Positions 19,111 to 26,964 of a DNA stretch of 64,000 nucleotides are shown here, in pieces (the stretch's first letter is position 1; each line of letters begins with the position of its first letter). The notes under the pieces are model-generated. The model was not told the origin of the DNA. It worked only from the letters and a program-made list of their open reading frames with translations, and searched no databases. The DNA is from Clostridium muellerianum. GTDB taxonomy: Bacteria; Bacillota; Clostridia; Clostridiales; Clostridiaceae. A program made the translations under genes and the position numbers. The stretch covers positions 143,687 to 207,686 of the forward strand of contig NZ_JABBNI010000004.1 of the NCBI RefSeq assembly GCF_012926525.1. Direction: 5' to 3'.

Positions 19111-19791
19111 TTAATCCGCTAATACCACGCTCATATTGATATTATTTCTTGTAGAACTTACATCCAAATTACAAGTTCCAAGTAAATTTTCTTTATTATC
19201 ATATAAATAAACTTTTACTGTATTGCTCCCTATAATCGAAATTGCAGTACTACCGATATTAAATAAATTATTATTTCCTTCTATTTTATATTTAGAAACA
19301 GAAGGTAAATTTGTAGATACAGTTATTTGTTTAAATACAGAAATAGCTTGAGCAACTATCACATTTGCTGAAGCAGTATAACTATTATTATCTTTAGAAT
19401 CTAAGTTAAAATTTAATACAACAGATTTTGGTAAACCATGACCTTTTTTAGATTTAACATTTTTTGCTATAGATAATTTATATTTATGTGACATTTTATA
19501 TCCTCCATAAGGTGGATTAATCTTTACTGAATTTTCATCATCCCCTGCTGAAATAGTTACATTAACAGGACTTCCATCTGTAAGATCTTGCACAGTAACA
19601 TTATTATTTAAAGAACTAATATCTACTGGCGTTGTAAATTTTAATATCCAAGCTTTGTTCACATCACTTATAGCTCTATTTCCCATATCTTTAAAATCTT
19701 CTGCTGCCGAAACATTTAAAGCACCATAAGAAACACAACACATCATTACAAAAGTTAAAATTAAAGCAGCTCTTCTTATAATTTTTTTCAA
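19111..19791 (-). CDS. Secreted protein with SbsA-type Ig-like domain (paralogue A)
   Basis: A 226-residue exported protein of unknown function. A signal peptide (MKKIIRRAALILTFVMMCCV, cleavage near ALNVSAAEDF) precedes an SbsA-like (Big_5) Ig fold, recognised by VNKAWILKFTTPVDISSL and YKLSIAKNVKSKKGHGLPKS. A second small beta domain ends in LDVSSTRNNINMSVVL. The start is TTG, after GGGGGA. It is clearly paralogous to the product of 20402-21085. Its own sigma-28 promoter and position upstream of a flagellin suggest a surface protein made during late flagellar assembly; this is inference. Confidence 0.75.
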   Translation of the reverse strand: MKKIIRRAALILTFVMMCCVSYGALNVSAAEDFKDMGNRAISDVNKAWILKFTTPVDISSLNNNVTVQDLTDGSPVNVTISAGDDENSVKINPPYGGYKMSHKYKLSIAKNVKSKKGHGLPKSVVLNFNLDSKDNNSYTASANVIVAQAISVFKQITVSTNLPSVSKYKIEGNNNLFNIGSTAISIIGSNTVKVYLYDNKENLLGTCNLDVSSTRNNINMSVVLAD

Positions 19792-19824
19792 TTCTTATTC
19801 CCCCTTTAAAGTACTACTTATTTA

Positions 19825-19852
19825 TTATCGTTAATATGTAGTTAATTCTTTA
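19825..19852 (-). promoter_or_regulatory. Sigma-28 (SigD/FliA) type promoter
   Basis: Minus strand: TAAA (19849-19852), 16 bases, AACGATAA (19825-19832), against the flagellar consensus TAAA-N15/16-GCCGATAA. The -10 is about 34 bases before the TTG of the secreted gene. It would drive that gene plus flagellin 1. Confidence 0.7.
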
Positions 19853-19948
19853 TGGTCATTACTGTATTTTGTAAATTTAGTTTTACAAAATGTATTAACG
19901 TATTTCCATTATAATCACTTTATTTAATTTTTTAATAATAATAAAAAT

Positions 19949-19982
19949 AAATAGGCTAGATTTTTTTTACTCTAGCCTATTT
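19949..19982 (-). terminator. Terminator after the coiled-coil gene
   Basis: A perfect 12-bp inverted repeat AAATAGGCTAGA / TCTAGCCTATTT with a 10-base loop, followed on the minus strand by ATTTTTAT. It isolates the coiled-coil gene from the sigma-28 transcript downstream. Confidence 0.8.
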
Positions 19983-20001
19983 ATAATACTTCTTCAATTA
20001 A

Positions 20002-20316
20002 CTATTTAACATTACTAATGTTAATTACCTTTTTAAGCTTATCTATATCCCTTGTTTTTTCTTCTAGCTTTACAAATTCACTATCAGCCTCAGTAATAAA
20101 CCTCACAATTGTTGTCTGAGTTGTTTTTATTTCATTTTGAACTCTTTCTAAGTTGTCTAACTGTTTATCCATTTTATCTAAACGCTCATCCATCTTATCC
20201 GAACGTTTATCCATTTTATCTAAATGTTCATCTATGCTATCTAGTCTTTGATATATTGGCTCTAACTTTTTATCTAATAAATTTCCCATTGCTTTCAATA
20301 ACAATTCATTTTCCAT
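20002..20316 (-). CDS. Small coiled-coil protein with 21-bp tandem repeats
   Basis: A 104-residue soluble protein with no recognised enzyme domain. Residues 18-60 form heptads (LDSIDEH, LDKMDKR, SDKMDER, LDKMDKQ, LDNLERV), a predicted parallel coiled coil. A second charged helix ends KLKKVINISNVK. The heptads are encoded by four 21-base units at 20164-20247. AGGTGA precedes the ATG. It has its own promoter (20354-20382) and terminator. Such short heptad proteins occur widely in clostridia as hypothetical genes. I do not assign a function. Confidence 0.7.
   Translation of the reverse strand: MENELLLKAMGNLLDKKLEPIYQRLDSIDEHLDKMDKRSDKMDERLDKMDKQLDNLERVQNEIKTTQTTIVRFITEADSEFVKLEEKTRDIDKLKKVINISNVK
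20164..20247. repeat. Four tandem 21-bp units encoding heptads
   Basis: Units begin at 20164, 20185, 20206 and 20227. Units 1 and 3 (starting TTTATCCATTTTATCTAAA) differ at one base; 2 and 4 are more diverged. Each unit equals one coiled-coil heptad, so unit gain or loss would keep the frame. Confidence 0.85.
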
Positions 20317-20353
20317 TTAATTCACCTACATAATAAATTATTTTAGCAAGAAA

Positions 20354-20382
20354 ATTTTAACATATTTATTGTGTGGGTTCAA
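20354..20382 (-). promoter_or_regulatory. Putative sigma-A promoter of the coiled-coil gene
   Basis: Minus strand TTGAAC (20377-20382), 17 bases, TAAAAT (20354-20359), 38 bases before the ATG. Near-consensus spacing and hexamers. Confidence 0.55.
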
Positions 20383-20401
20383 TACATAAAATTTTACAAT
20401 A

Positions 20402-21085
20402 TTATTTTAAATTCAAACTCATATTATTTTTAGTAGTTGAAACATCCAGATCAGCTGTTCCAATTACATTTCCTTTTGAATCATATATATAAACTTTAAC
20501 AGTATTTCCAGGTACCACTAAGAATATAGATTTGCCTATGTCAACCAAATTATTGTTTCCTTCAATCTTACATTTTGCTGCATCTGGTAAGTTTGTAGAA
20601 GTTATTGTTATTTGTTTAAAAATACTAATTGCTGGTGATACAGTAACATTTGCAGATATAGCATAACCACTACTAGTACTATTAGCTTTTGATGTAACTA
20701 TAAAATTAAGTGTAGTAGTTCTAGCTAAAGAATTTCCACTTAACAATTTTATATTTTTATTTACAGTGACTTGATAAGTATGACCTAATATATAGCCACC
20801 TGAAGGAGCATCCACTTTAACAATTGCTTTGCTATCACCCTGCATTGGAGTTATTGAAAGATTATTACCTGAAGTAACATCTTTAATTTGTATGTTGCCA
20901 AGTACAGAACTAAAATCTATTGGGCTACTAAAAGTTACTGTCCACGTCTTATTTACATCTGTTATAGTTCTGGTGCCTAAACTTAAAACACTATCATCAG
21001 CAGCAAAAACACTGATGCTGTTAAAAGCTAGAAATACAAACATTGTTAATGCTATTACACTATATTTTTTAACTTGTTTTATCAA
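20402..21085 (-). CDS. Secreted protein with SbsA-type Ig-like domain (paralogue B)
   Basis: A 227-residue exported protein parallel in every segment to the product of 19111-19791. It has a signal peptide (MIKQVKKYSVIALTMFVFLA, cleavage near SVFAADDSV), an Ig-like core (VNKTWTVTFSSPIDFSSVLG; YQVTVNKNIKLLSGNSLART) and a C-terminal beta domain with CKIEGNNNLVDIG and VKVYIYDSKGNVIGTADLDV. The start is TTG, after GGAGGA. The two copies flank the coiled-coil gene, pointing to a local duplication. No sigma-28 promoter was seen for this copy. Function unknown. Confidence 0.72.
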   Translation of the reverse strand: MIKQVKKYSVIALTMFVFLAFNSISVFAADDSVLSLGTRTITDVNKTWTVTFSSPIDFSSVLGNIQIKDVTSGNNLSITPMQGDSKAIVKVDAPSGGYILGHTYQVTVNKNIKLLSGNSLARTTTLNFIVTSKANSTSSGYAISANVTVSPAISIFKQITITSTNLPDAAKCKIEGNNNLVDIGKSIFLVVPGNTVKVYIYDSKGNVIGTADLDVSTTKNNMSLNLK

Positions 21086-21104
21086 TATAATTTCCTCCTC
21101 TTCT

Positions 21105-21242
21105 AACAGTTGAGAATTGAGAGTGGAAAGTTATGGGTGATCTTCTTCCGCTATCGATGCAGAAAATCTAAAATATAATAAATTTAAGATTTCTCGGAGA
21201 AACATCCTCCTTCACTGTCAATTGTCCGCTGTCAGCTCTCAA
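21105..21242. repeat. Palindromic interspersed repeat (AGTTGA type), copy 2
   Basis: The outer arms AGTTGAGA (from 21107) and TCTCAACT (to about 21242) form an inverted repeat enclosing further partial palindromes. The style of sequence is the same as 7475-7550. It occupies most of the gap between the secreted gene and the giant protein gene. Confidence 0.55.
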
Positions 21243-21245
21243 CTA

Positions 21246-21269
21246 AAAAAGCATTGCCTTGCTTTTTTA
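21246..21269. terminator. Bidirectional terminator-like hairpin and GC-rich tail region
   Basis: AAAAAAGCA / TGCTTTTTT stem with a 6-base loop, A-rich on one side and T-rich on the other. Further on are a GGAGGA / TCTCC hairpin near 21280-21300 and the palindrome CCCCCGGGGG at 21370-21379, which is strikingly GC-rich for this genome. The remainder of 21086-21406 holds no gene. Confidence 0.6.
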
Positions 21270-21406
21270 ATTTAAGGAGGAAGGTATCTCCTCCCTCCTC
21301 TTGTTGTTTTGCTTATATTTACCACTTGCTATTGTCTTTTTCTATTATCCGTTCACACTTTGTTCATGACCCCCGGGGGATGTTGCGAACGAAGTGAGCT
21401 TGCTAC

Positions 21407-24400
21407 TTACCCTGAAATGGTCCAAGTTGTTCCATTCAAAGTAGCTGTAAATTGCTTAGTGTTTCCAGCAATATCTGTCACTGTAAATACTACTGTTTGT
21501 GTATCACTTGCTGTAATTCCAGTTATATTACAAGTCTTTCCTGCTGATACAGAGTAACTTGATGATGCTACTTTTGCTGAACCACCATTTGTTATTGTAA
21601 CAGAAGCCCAGTCGGTTTCACCATTACTTGCATTTAATACTAATGAGTTTATTGTCGATCCACTACCAACTGTTGGTGTGCTTATAATTTTGTCAACAGT
21701 ACATTTAAATGCTGCTGAAGTAGCGCCTGCATCTGTACTTGTTGCTGTAGTTACAGCTGTAGCTGTTAACGTATGATCACCTTCTGATAAACCAGTAACA
21801 TGAACTGTTATTGTAGTTTGTCCTGAAGCTACTATTCCGCTGCCTACTGATACTGGTGTATTACCATCATAGATAGTTACTTTATTTCCTGTTGACACAC
21901 CATTAACTACTACATCAACATCACTATCCTTTGAAATTGCTGGTGATGTTGTTTTACCTGCTACTGAAGCTATTGTTGGTATTGGTGCATTACTAAGAGT
22001 AAAATTCTCTACTGGATCAGATAATGAATTTATATTAGCCGCTCCACTTGCTATAGCCATTACATAAATATCATAAGCTGTTCCATTTACAATTTTTGCA
22101 CCACTTGTATCATTAGCTGATGTATCTAATACTCTTGTTATAGGTAATCCCGTTTTTGAAACATCAGTATAATTTCCTGTTGATACTTTATTTGCATCTG
22201 CTAATGTAAAGGTAGTTCCGGTAGTTCCATGTTTTACTACAAATATTCTATAACCACTTACCTTTGTACCTTCCTCCGATGATGGATCAAAAGTAACTTG
22301 TAAGTCTCCTCCATTACCGTTATTTCCAACATCTTTAACTACTATTTTATCTTTTTCTACAGGTGCTGGTGCTCCATTAAAGTTTATAGCGATAGCATTT
22401 GTTTTTAAATCAACATCTGTAGCTTTTGCCGCTGTTGGAGTTATTATATCTTTACTTATAGTAAATACCAAGTTATCTACACTATCTGATTTATTACCCT
22501 GACCCTTTGTTGGATCTGCTGTTCCTTCAATAACTATTCCAACATGAGTATCATCTAATTTTACTGCACTGTAAGTTAATCCTGCTGGCATAGTTCCTGT
22601 GGTCAATGTTACGCTAGATGTTACAACAGCACTTTCAGCTCCCTCTACTGTTCCATTCTGTACTTCTACAGCTATAGTATTTGTTTTACCTCCTCCAGTT
22701 GCAATTCCATATACCTTACCAGTATCTTCTTCTTCGTTAAGAATTACTGGTGAAATTGATTTTATACTTGGTGATAATGCTAGCGTCTTTTGTGTTCTAT
22801 TACTTTCTGTCTTTCCAGCATTAGTTTGTGTTACATAAATACAAGACTCAGTTGGTGATATTCCTCCAGGGATAGTTACTGTCACAGTTCCTTTTTGTCC
22901 AGTATTAGTTTGTGAAGCCAAGAAGCTTCCTGAACTATTATATACCTTAATTGTAGCATTATATGGTACATTTTTTACTGTTACACTATTGTTATCCGTT
23001 GCTACTAAAATATCGTCTATATTTACACCATCAGAAACATTAGTTGCGTTATCTACAATAAATGGTATAGATTTGTGAGCTGTTCTTCCATTTACTACAT
23101 TTACAGTATCTAAAACTAACTGGTACGTACCCTTCAATGTTATATCTCCACTAGTAGCACTATCTCCAGGTTGCGTTGGGGTCATAGGGCTACCATCTTT
23201 CTTAGTAAGTTGTGTTGAGTAACCATCGCGAGTAAGTGTTGGGGTAGTTATACTTTCTGTTCCCTTAGTTGTGTCATCAGCTATAGTAATTGACTTCAAT
23301 CCTCCATCATAAGTGCCGTTCTCAACTAGTGTAGGATCAGCTGTAACTGTTGGTAAAACTGCAATTCTACTATTGTCTACTTTGAAATACTTTACAGTAT
23401 CATTAGTAGCTTTATTATCATCTGCAGTAGATGTTATGGTTAATTTATAATATCCGTCCTGTGTAATAGGTGTATTAGGTGCAAAGGCAACCTTAGCTGA
23501 ATTTTCCCAATCCATTGTTTGCAAAGTAGGTATAGCTACCTTTGATAAGTCATTCCCAGCACCAAAAGGAATTCTTTGAAGGACAGCTGCACTTGATGTA
23601 CTTGGATAATCAGTCCATGTAGGTGTTGCACTATAATAAGTCAATGCATCTGTAGCTGGATCTATTTTTTGCCAAGCTCCAGATACTTTTTTCATTGTTC
23701 CTGGTTTTTCAGCCATAGTTACATCTACAGTCTGAGGTTGTCCTGAACTTACAGCAAAATGCACAGTTGTCTTAGATTTACCAGTTTGACCTCCTGCACT
23801 CTTTGTAGCTGTTACTACAAGTTCATAACTTGTTCCCTGTGGTAATGCACTAGTAATTTTACCTGAAGGACCAATTAAAACACCTCCATTGATAATACCA
23901 GTAACTGGATTTTGTCTATTTGGATCAGCAGTTAAATTATAAATTACTGCATCATAAGTTACTCCATCGTTAATCTGCCAACCTACATTAATATCCTTTT
24001 GAATTGCATAAGTTTCTTTATCTTTAATTCCTGTAATAACTGGAGCTGGGAATAATCCAAAGGTAACAACATCACTTTGAAGGTGAGGTCCGTTAGCTTT
24101 TAGCCTTACAGAAACTTGTAGGGATCTGGTCATTGATACACTAGTAGTTATTGCTGTACAAGGAGTCCAATCACTAGAATTTGTATTATTAATACTATCA
24201 TATGCATAACTATATTCCATCTCTGCAGAAGTTCCAACGATTCTTGCATTAGATAAATCTACACTTAAATCTGTAAGTTTAGGTTTTCCTACTTCTATAG
24301 GTGCAGATGGAAGACTATCACTCATGTTTGTTGCGACTAATCTTAATTGTTTTAAATCAGTCATAGTCATTAGTTGTGGAACTGATATAGTTCCGTTTGT

Positions 24401-26671
24401 TCCCGCTGTTATTGTACTACCTACTTGCTTTGTAGTATCCGGAACATCTGGCAGACTTCCAGTCTTAGAATCTGGTGTCTCTAAGAATACCTTATAACTC
24501 ATTCCTGATTTTAATCCTGAAATTGTTCCAGCAGCAGCATCTACAGCAAAGTTTACTGGAGCTTCTGGTGCATACAAGTAAGCAGTTTTTTGACCTTCTG
24601 CTTTACCAACCTTTGTTATAGTAATGTATAAATAGTCTCCATTTGGATTTAAGTTCAAGCCTGTCATATTAGCTATACCATTTGATGCTGCAGTAGCTGT
24701 TTTAATTGGTTTAGTATCTGTATAACCAGTATATACACTTATGATATCACCTTGATTTAATTTACTTACTACAACAGTATCCTTACTTCCAATTCCATTT
24801 GTAACAGCAACATTTGCTGGATCTATAACTCCTGAATCTAAGATTACCGATACAGTAACACTATTTCCATATCCTAAAATAGTTCCCGAGAAAGTGTATA
24901 CGCCCTTATTTGATTTAGGTATAGTTTTATTCCAATTAACGACAAGTTGTTCTGTCTTTTCTTCTGTTGACCCATTTCTCATTACTACAGAAACTCTCTC
25001 TGGAAGATTAACTTTGTTTATATCATCTGTTCTAATAGTATCTAGCTTCTTTATTTCAACTATCTTAAAGTTTGATTTAGGCTTAGTTACTGCCGTACCC
25101 TTTGCTGTACCATCAGAATTTTTAGGAATAGAATACATTTTTCCACTTTTTAAGTAATAAATATTATCTCCAATAATATTTACAAAATCAACAGAGTCAT
25201 CTAAAACTTTATATCCATTTCCTGTTTTCTTATCTAATTTATATAACTTTCCACCATCAGCATAACTCTTATAATAAATATTAGCATCATCTTCAGCACA
25301 TATAACAGTAAGCTTATCATTTACAGTCTTTAGTGTAGTACTAGTTCCTTTGCCTGATGGAATATTTGTAACTGCTGTTGTACCTTGTGGATTAGAATAA
25401 TAAGATCCATTAGTAGCATATAATAACCCATCTTTTCCTGTATATAATACAGAACTATCTCCTATAACATTTATATGCTGTGCTGAAACATCACTAACAG
25501 GTGATTTACTACCAGTTGTTAAAAGATATTTATATAATTTGTTTCCATCTAAAGTATTTAGATAGTACAAGAAATTATTAGTTCCAGCACTTAATAAGCT
25601 AGCTGAATCACTGCAAAGTTGTCTTTTTCCTTGAGAATCTATCACATAAATTCTTGCTCTGTCACTATGATTAATATAATAAATTTTACCTGACATTATA
25701 TTTAAATGAGATGCCATATCATCAGCAACTTTTTGTCTTTGAGTACCATCTGTTCTTACTTTATAGATCTTTGATCCATCACTGTAGTTAACATAGTATA
25801 TCCAATCCCCTACTACATTTATATATCCTGCACGGTCATCACTTATAGGTGTATCCTCTACTCCATTCACACTTTTTTTGTAAAGTTTATTTGAATCAGC
25901 AGTGTTAACATAGTACATCCATTTAGCATCTGGATCTATGGCAGTAAAACCACTATTAACTAAGTTAACAGCAGTATTCCCGTTTCCTGATTCTGTTCCC
26001 TGGCTTCCATCATAATGTAAAGCTACTGGTACATCAATAGTACCACTATCTTGGGTAAGAGCTATTCCTGTTATTGTACCACTAGCTATATCTTTTTGAG
26101 CTGAATTATATACAGTCAATCTAGGTACACTAGCCAGTGTAGTTCCTATATAAGTGTTAACTTCACTTAATGAAACAGTAGAACTAGTATCTAAACTGAA
26201 ATAAGCAGCATCCTGCAGTCCTAAAAGCTGATTTACTTTTACAGTATAAGCATATAAGGTTTGAGTACCAATTGTAACCTTCTTATAGCTTATATTTAAT
26301 ACAGCAGACAAATTTCCTACTATTACTCCACTATCATCAAACTGATTATTTGAATCTGCTACTAGCTTTTGAACAGTTCCAGTTGAAGTATAATAATTTA
26401 ATGTGTTTCCAACTCTGTTTACTATTTGAGCATCATCAAGAGTTGATCCAGTAAACATGTCCTTTGTTGTCTTAGTGCTATCAACATAAAAAATAGACCC
26501 TAAATTATTCATTATTTCATCATTTATTTTTGATATATTACTGGTCAAATAGTTTACATCATAAATGTTGCTTCCAATCACTACAGCATTAGCTGGTAAT
26601 TTAGCTTCTACGGCCGTACTAAGTCCTAATACCATAGCTGCGGTTAATACCAGCATTTTAGTTTTTTTCAT
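21407..26671 (-). CDS. Giant secreted multidomain surface protein (DUF5050-like propeller plus Ig/FN3-like repeats)
   Basis: A 1754-residue exported protein. A signal peptide (MKKTKMLVLTAAMVLGLSTA) is followed by a unique region. Residues about 235-500 carry repeated WxYYVN/xGDxIYY units (IYYVNYSDGSKIYKVRTDG and similar), matching the DUF5050 beta-propeller-like fold. Near 540-620 is a Big_4-like domain (NLPERVSVVMRNGSTEE...VNWNKTIPKSNKGVYTFSGT). The rest is a long series of fibronectin III/Ig-like beta domains. There is no sortase motif or CWB2 repeat, so anchoring is unclear. GAGGAGG precedes the ATG and a good sigma-A promoter is at 26761-26789. Likely adhesin or S-layer-associated protein; inferred from architecture only. 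Confidence 0.8.
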   Translation of the reverse strand: MKKTKMLVLTAAMVLGLSTAVEAKLPANAVVIGSNIYDVNYLTSNISKINDEIMNNLGSIFYVDSTKTTKDMFTGSTLDDAQIVNRVGNTLNYYTSTGTVQKLVADSNNQFDDSGVIVGNLSAVLNISYKKVTIGTQTLYAYTVKVNQLLGLQDAAYFSLDTSSTVSLSEVNTYIGTTLASVPRLTVYNSAQKDIASGTITGIALTQDSGTIDVPVALHYDGSQGTESGNGNTAVNLVNSGFTAIDPDAKWMYYVNTADSNKLYKKSVNGVEDTPISDDRAGYINVVGDWIYYVNYSDGSKIYKVRTDGTQRQKVADDMASHLNIMSGKIYYINHSDRARIYVIDSQGKRQLCSDSASLLSAGTNNFLYYLNTLDGNKLYKYLLTTGSKSPVSDVSAQHINVIGDSSVLYTGKDGLLYATNGSYYSNPQGTTAVTNIPSGKGTSTTLKTVNDKLTVICAEDDANIYYKSYADGGKLYKLDKKTGNGYKVLDDSVDFVNIIGDNIYYLKSGKMYSIPKNSDGTAKGTAVTKPKSNFKIVEIKKLDTIRTDDINKVNLPERVSVVMRNGSTEEKTEQLVVNWNKTIPKSNKGVYTFSGTILGYGNSVTVSVILDSGVIDPANVAVTNGIGSKDTVVVSKLNQGDIISVYTGYTDTKPIKTATAASNGIANMTGLNLNPNGDYLYITITKVGKAEGQKTAYLYAPEAPVNFAVDAAAGTISGLKSGMSYKVFLETPDSKTGSLPDVPDTTKQVGSTITAGTNGTISVPQLMTMTDLKQLRLVATNMSDSLPSAPIEVGKPKLTDLSVDLSNARIVGTSAEMEYSYAYDSINNTNSSDWTPCTAITTSVSMTRSLQVSVRLKANGPHLQSDVVTFGLFPAPVITGIKDKETYAIQKDINVGWQINDGVTYDAVIYNLTADPNRQNPVTGIINGGVLIGPSGKITSALPQGTSYELVVTATKSAGGQTGKSKTTVHFAVSSGQPQTVDVTMAEKPGTMKKVSGAWQKIDPATDALTYYSATPTWTDYPSTSSAAVLQRIPFGAGNDLSKVAIPTLQTMDWENSAKVAFAPNTPITQDGYYKLTITSTADDNKATNDTVKYFKVDNSRIAVLPTVTADPTLVENGTYDGGLKSITIADDTTKGTESITTPTLTRDGYSTQLTKKDGSPMTPTQPGDSATSGDITLKGTYQLVLDTVNVVNGRTAHKSIPFIVDNATNVSDGVNIDDILVATDNNSVTVKNVPYNATIKVYNSSGSFLASQTNTGQKGTVTVTIPGGISPTESCIYVTQTNAGKTESNRTQKTLALSPSIKSISPVILNEEEDTGKVYGIATGGGKTNTIAVEVQNGTVEGAESAVVTSSVTLTTGTMPAGLTYSAVKLDDTHVGIVIEGTADPTKGQGNKSDSVDNLVFTISKDIITPTAAKATDVDLKTNAIAINFNGAPAPVEKDKIVVKDVGNNGNGGDLQVTFDPSSEEGTKVSGYRIFVVKHGTTGTTFTLADANKVSTGNYTDVSKTGLPITRVLDTSANDTSGAKIVNGTAYDIYVMAIASGAANINSLSDPVENFTLSNAPIPTIASVAGKTTSPAISKDSDVDVVVNGVSTGNKVTIYDGNTPVSVGSGIVASGQTTITVHVTGLSEGDHTLTATAVTTATSTDAGATSAAFKCTVDKIISTPTVGSGSTINSLVLNASNGETDWASVTITNGGSAKVASSSYSVSAGKTCNITGITASDTQTVVFTVTDIAGNTKQFTATLNGTTWTISG

Positions 26672-26760
26672 TAAATAAACCTCCTCTTTTATATAAACTT
26701 ACTATTTTAGTTTAAAACTAAAAATTTATCACTAATTGTTATTCAAAAATAATTTTGATT

Positions 26761-26789
26761 ATATTACTATACTCGTAAACTAATTGCAA
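26761..26789 (-). promoter_or_regulatory. Sigma-A promoter of the giant secreted protein gene
   Basis: Minus strand TTGCAA (26784-26789), exactly 17 bases, TAATAT (26761-26766). It lies about 90 bases before the ATG with a strong GAGGAGG site. Confidence 0.65.
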
Positions 26790-26831
26790 ACTTTTAGTTT
26801 GTATTTGGATATTTATTAATAATATTTACAA

Positions 26832-26856
26832 GAAAGGACAGAATTTCCGTCCTTTC
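26832..26856 (-). terminator. Relic terminator hairpin
   Basis: GAAAGGAC / GTCCTTTC stem with a 9-base loop. It repeats the arrangement of the live terminator at 26935-26959 and lies next to a coding remnant, so it appears to be a duplicated gene end. Confidence 0.6.
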
Positions 26857-26861
26857 CTATA

Positions 26862-26894
26862 CTAATTAGTAACTTTAATTGTAACTATTACTCC
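26862..26894 (-). pseudogene. Eleven-codon tail of a lost CWB2-type gene
   Basis: Minus-strand codons read GVIVTIKVTN then stop, against AVTIKVIS and stop at the end of the intact CWB2 gene (26965). The following hairpins are also alignable (CAGAA-TTCC-GTCC versus CAGAA-CTCC-GCTC). An upstream in-frame stop shows that nothing longer survives. I read this as the last trace of a tandem duplicate. Confidence 0.5.
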
Positions 26895-26934
26895 ATATTA
26901 TTATAATCGTAACAAATTGTAAAAATTTTAGTAT

Positions 26935-26959
26935 AAAAGAGCAGAAACTCCGCTCTTTT
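26935..26959 (-). terminator. Terminator after the CWB2 operon
   Basis: AAAAGAGC / GCTCTTTT stem with a 9-base loop, 5 bases beyond the stop of the CWB2 gene. Confidence 0.8.
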
Positions 26960-26964
26960 ATATA

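Noticed and set aside
20164..20247. Tandem 21-bp units as a CRISPR or iteron array
   Set aside because: No spacers; the units are in-frame heptads of a coiled-coil gene. No CRISPR array was seen anywhere in the window.
22599..25157. Plus-strand ORFs inside the giant secreted gene, and similar ORFs over other genes
   Set aside because: They lie antisense to a well-supported gene, lack ribosome sites and show no family signatures.
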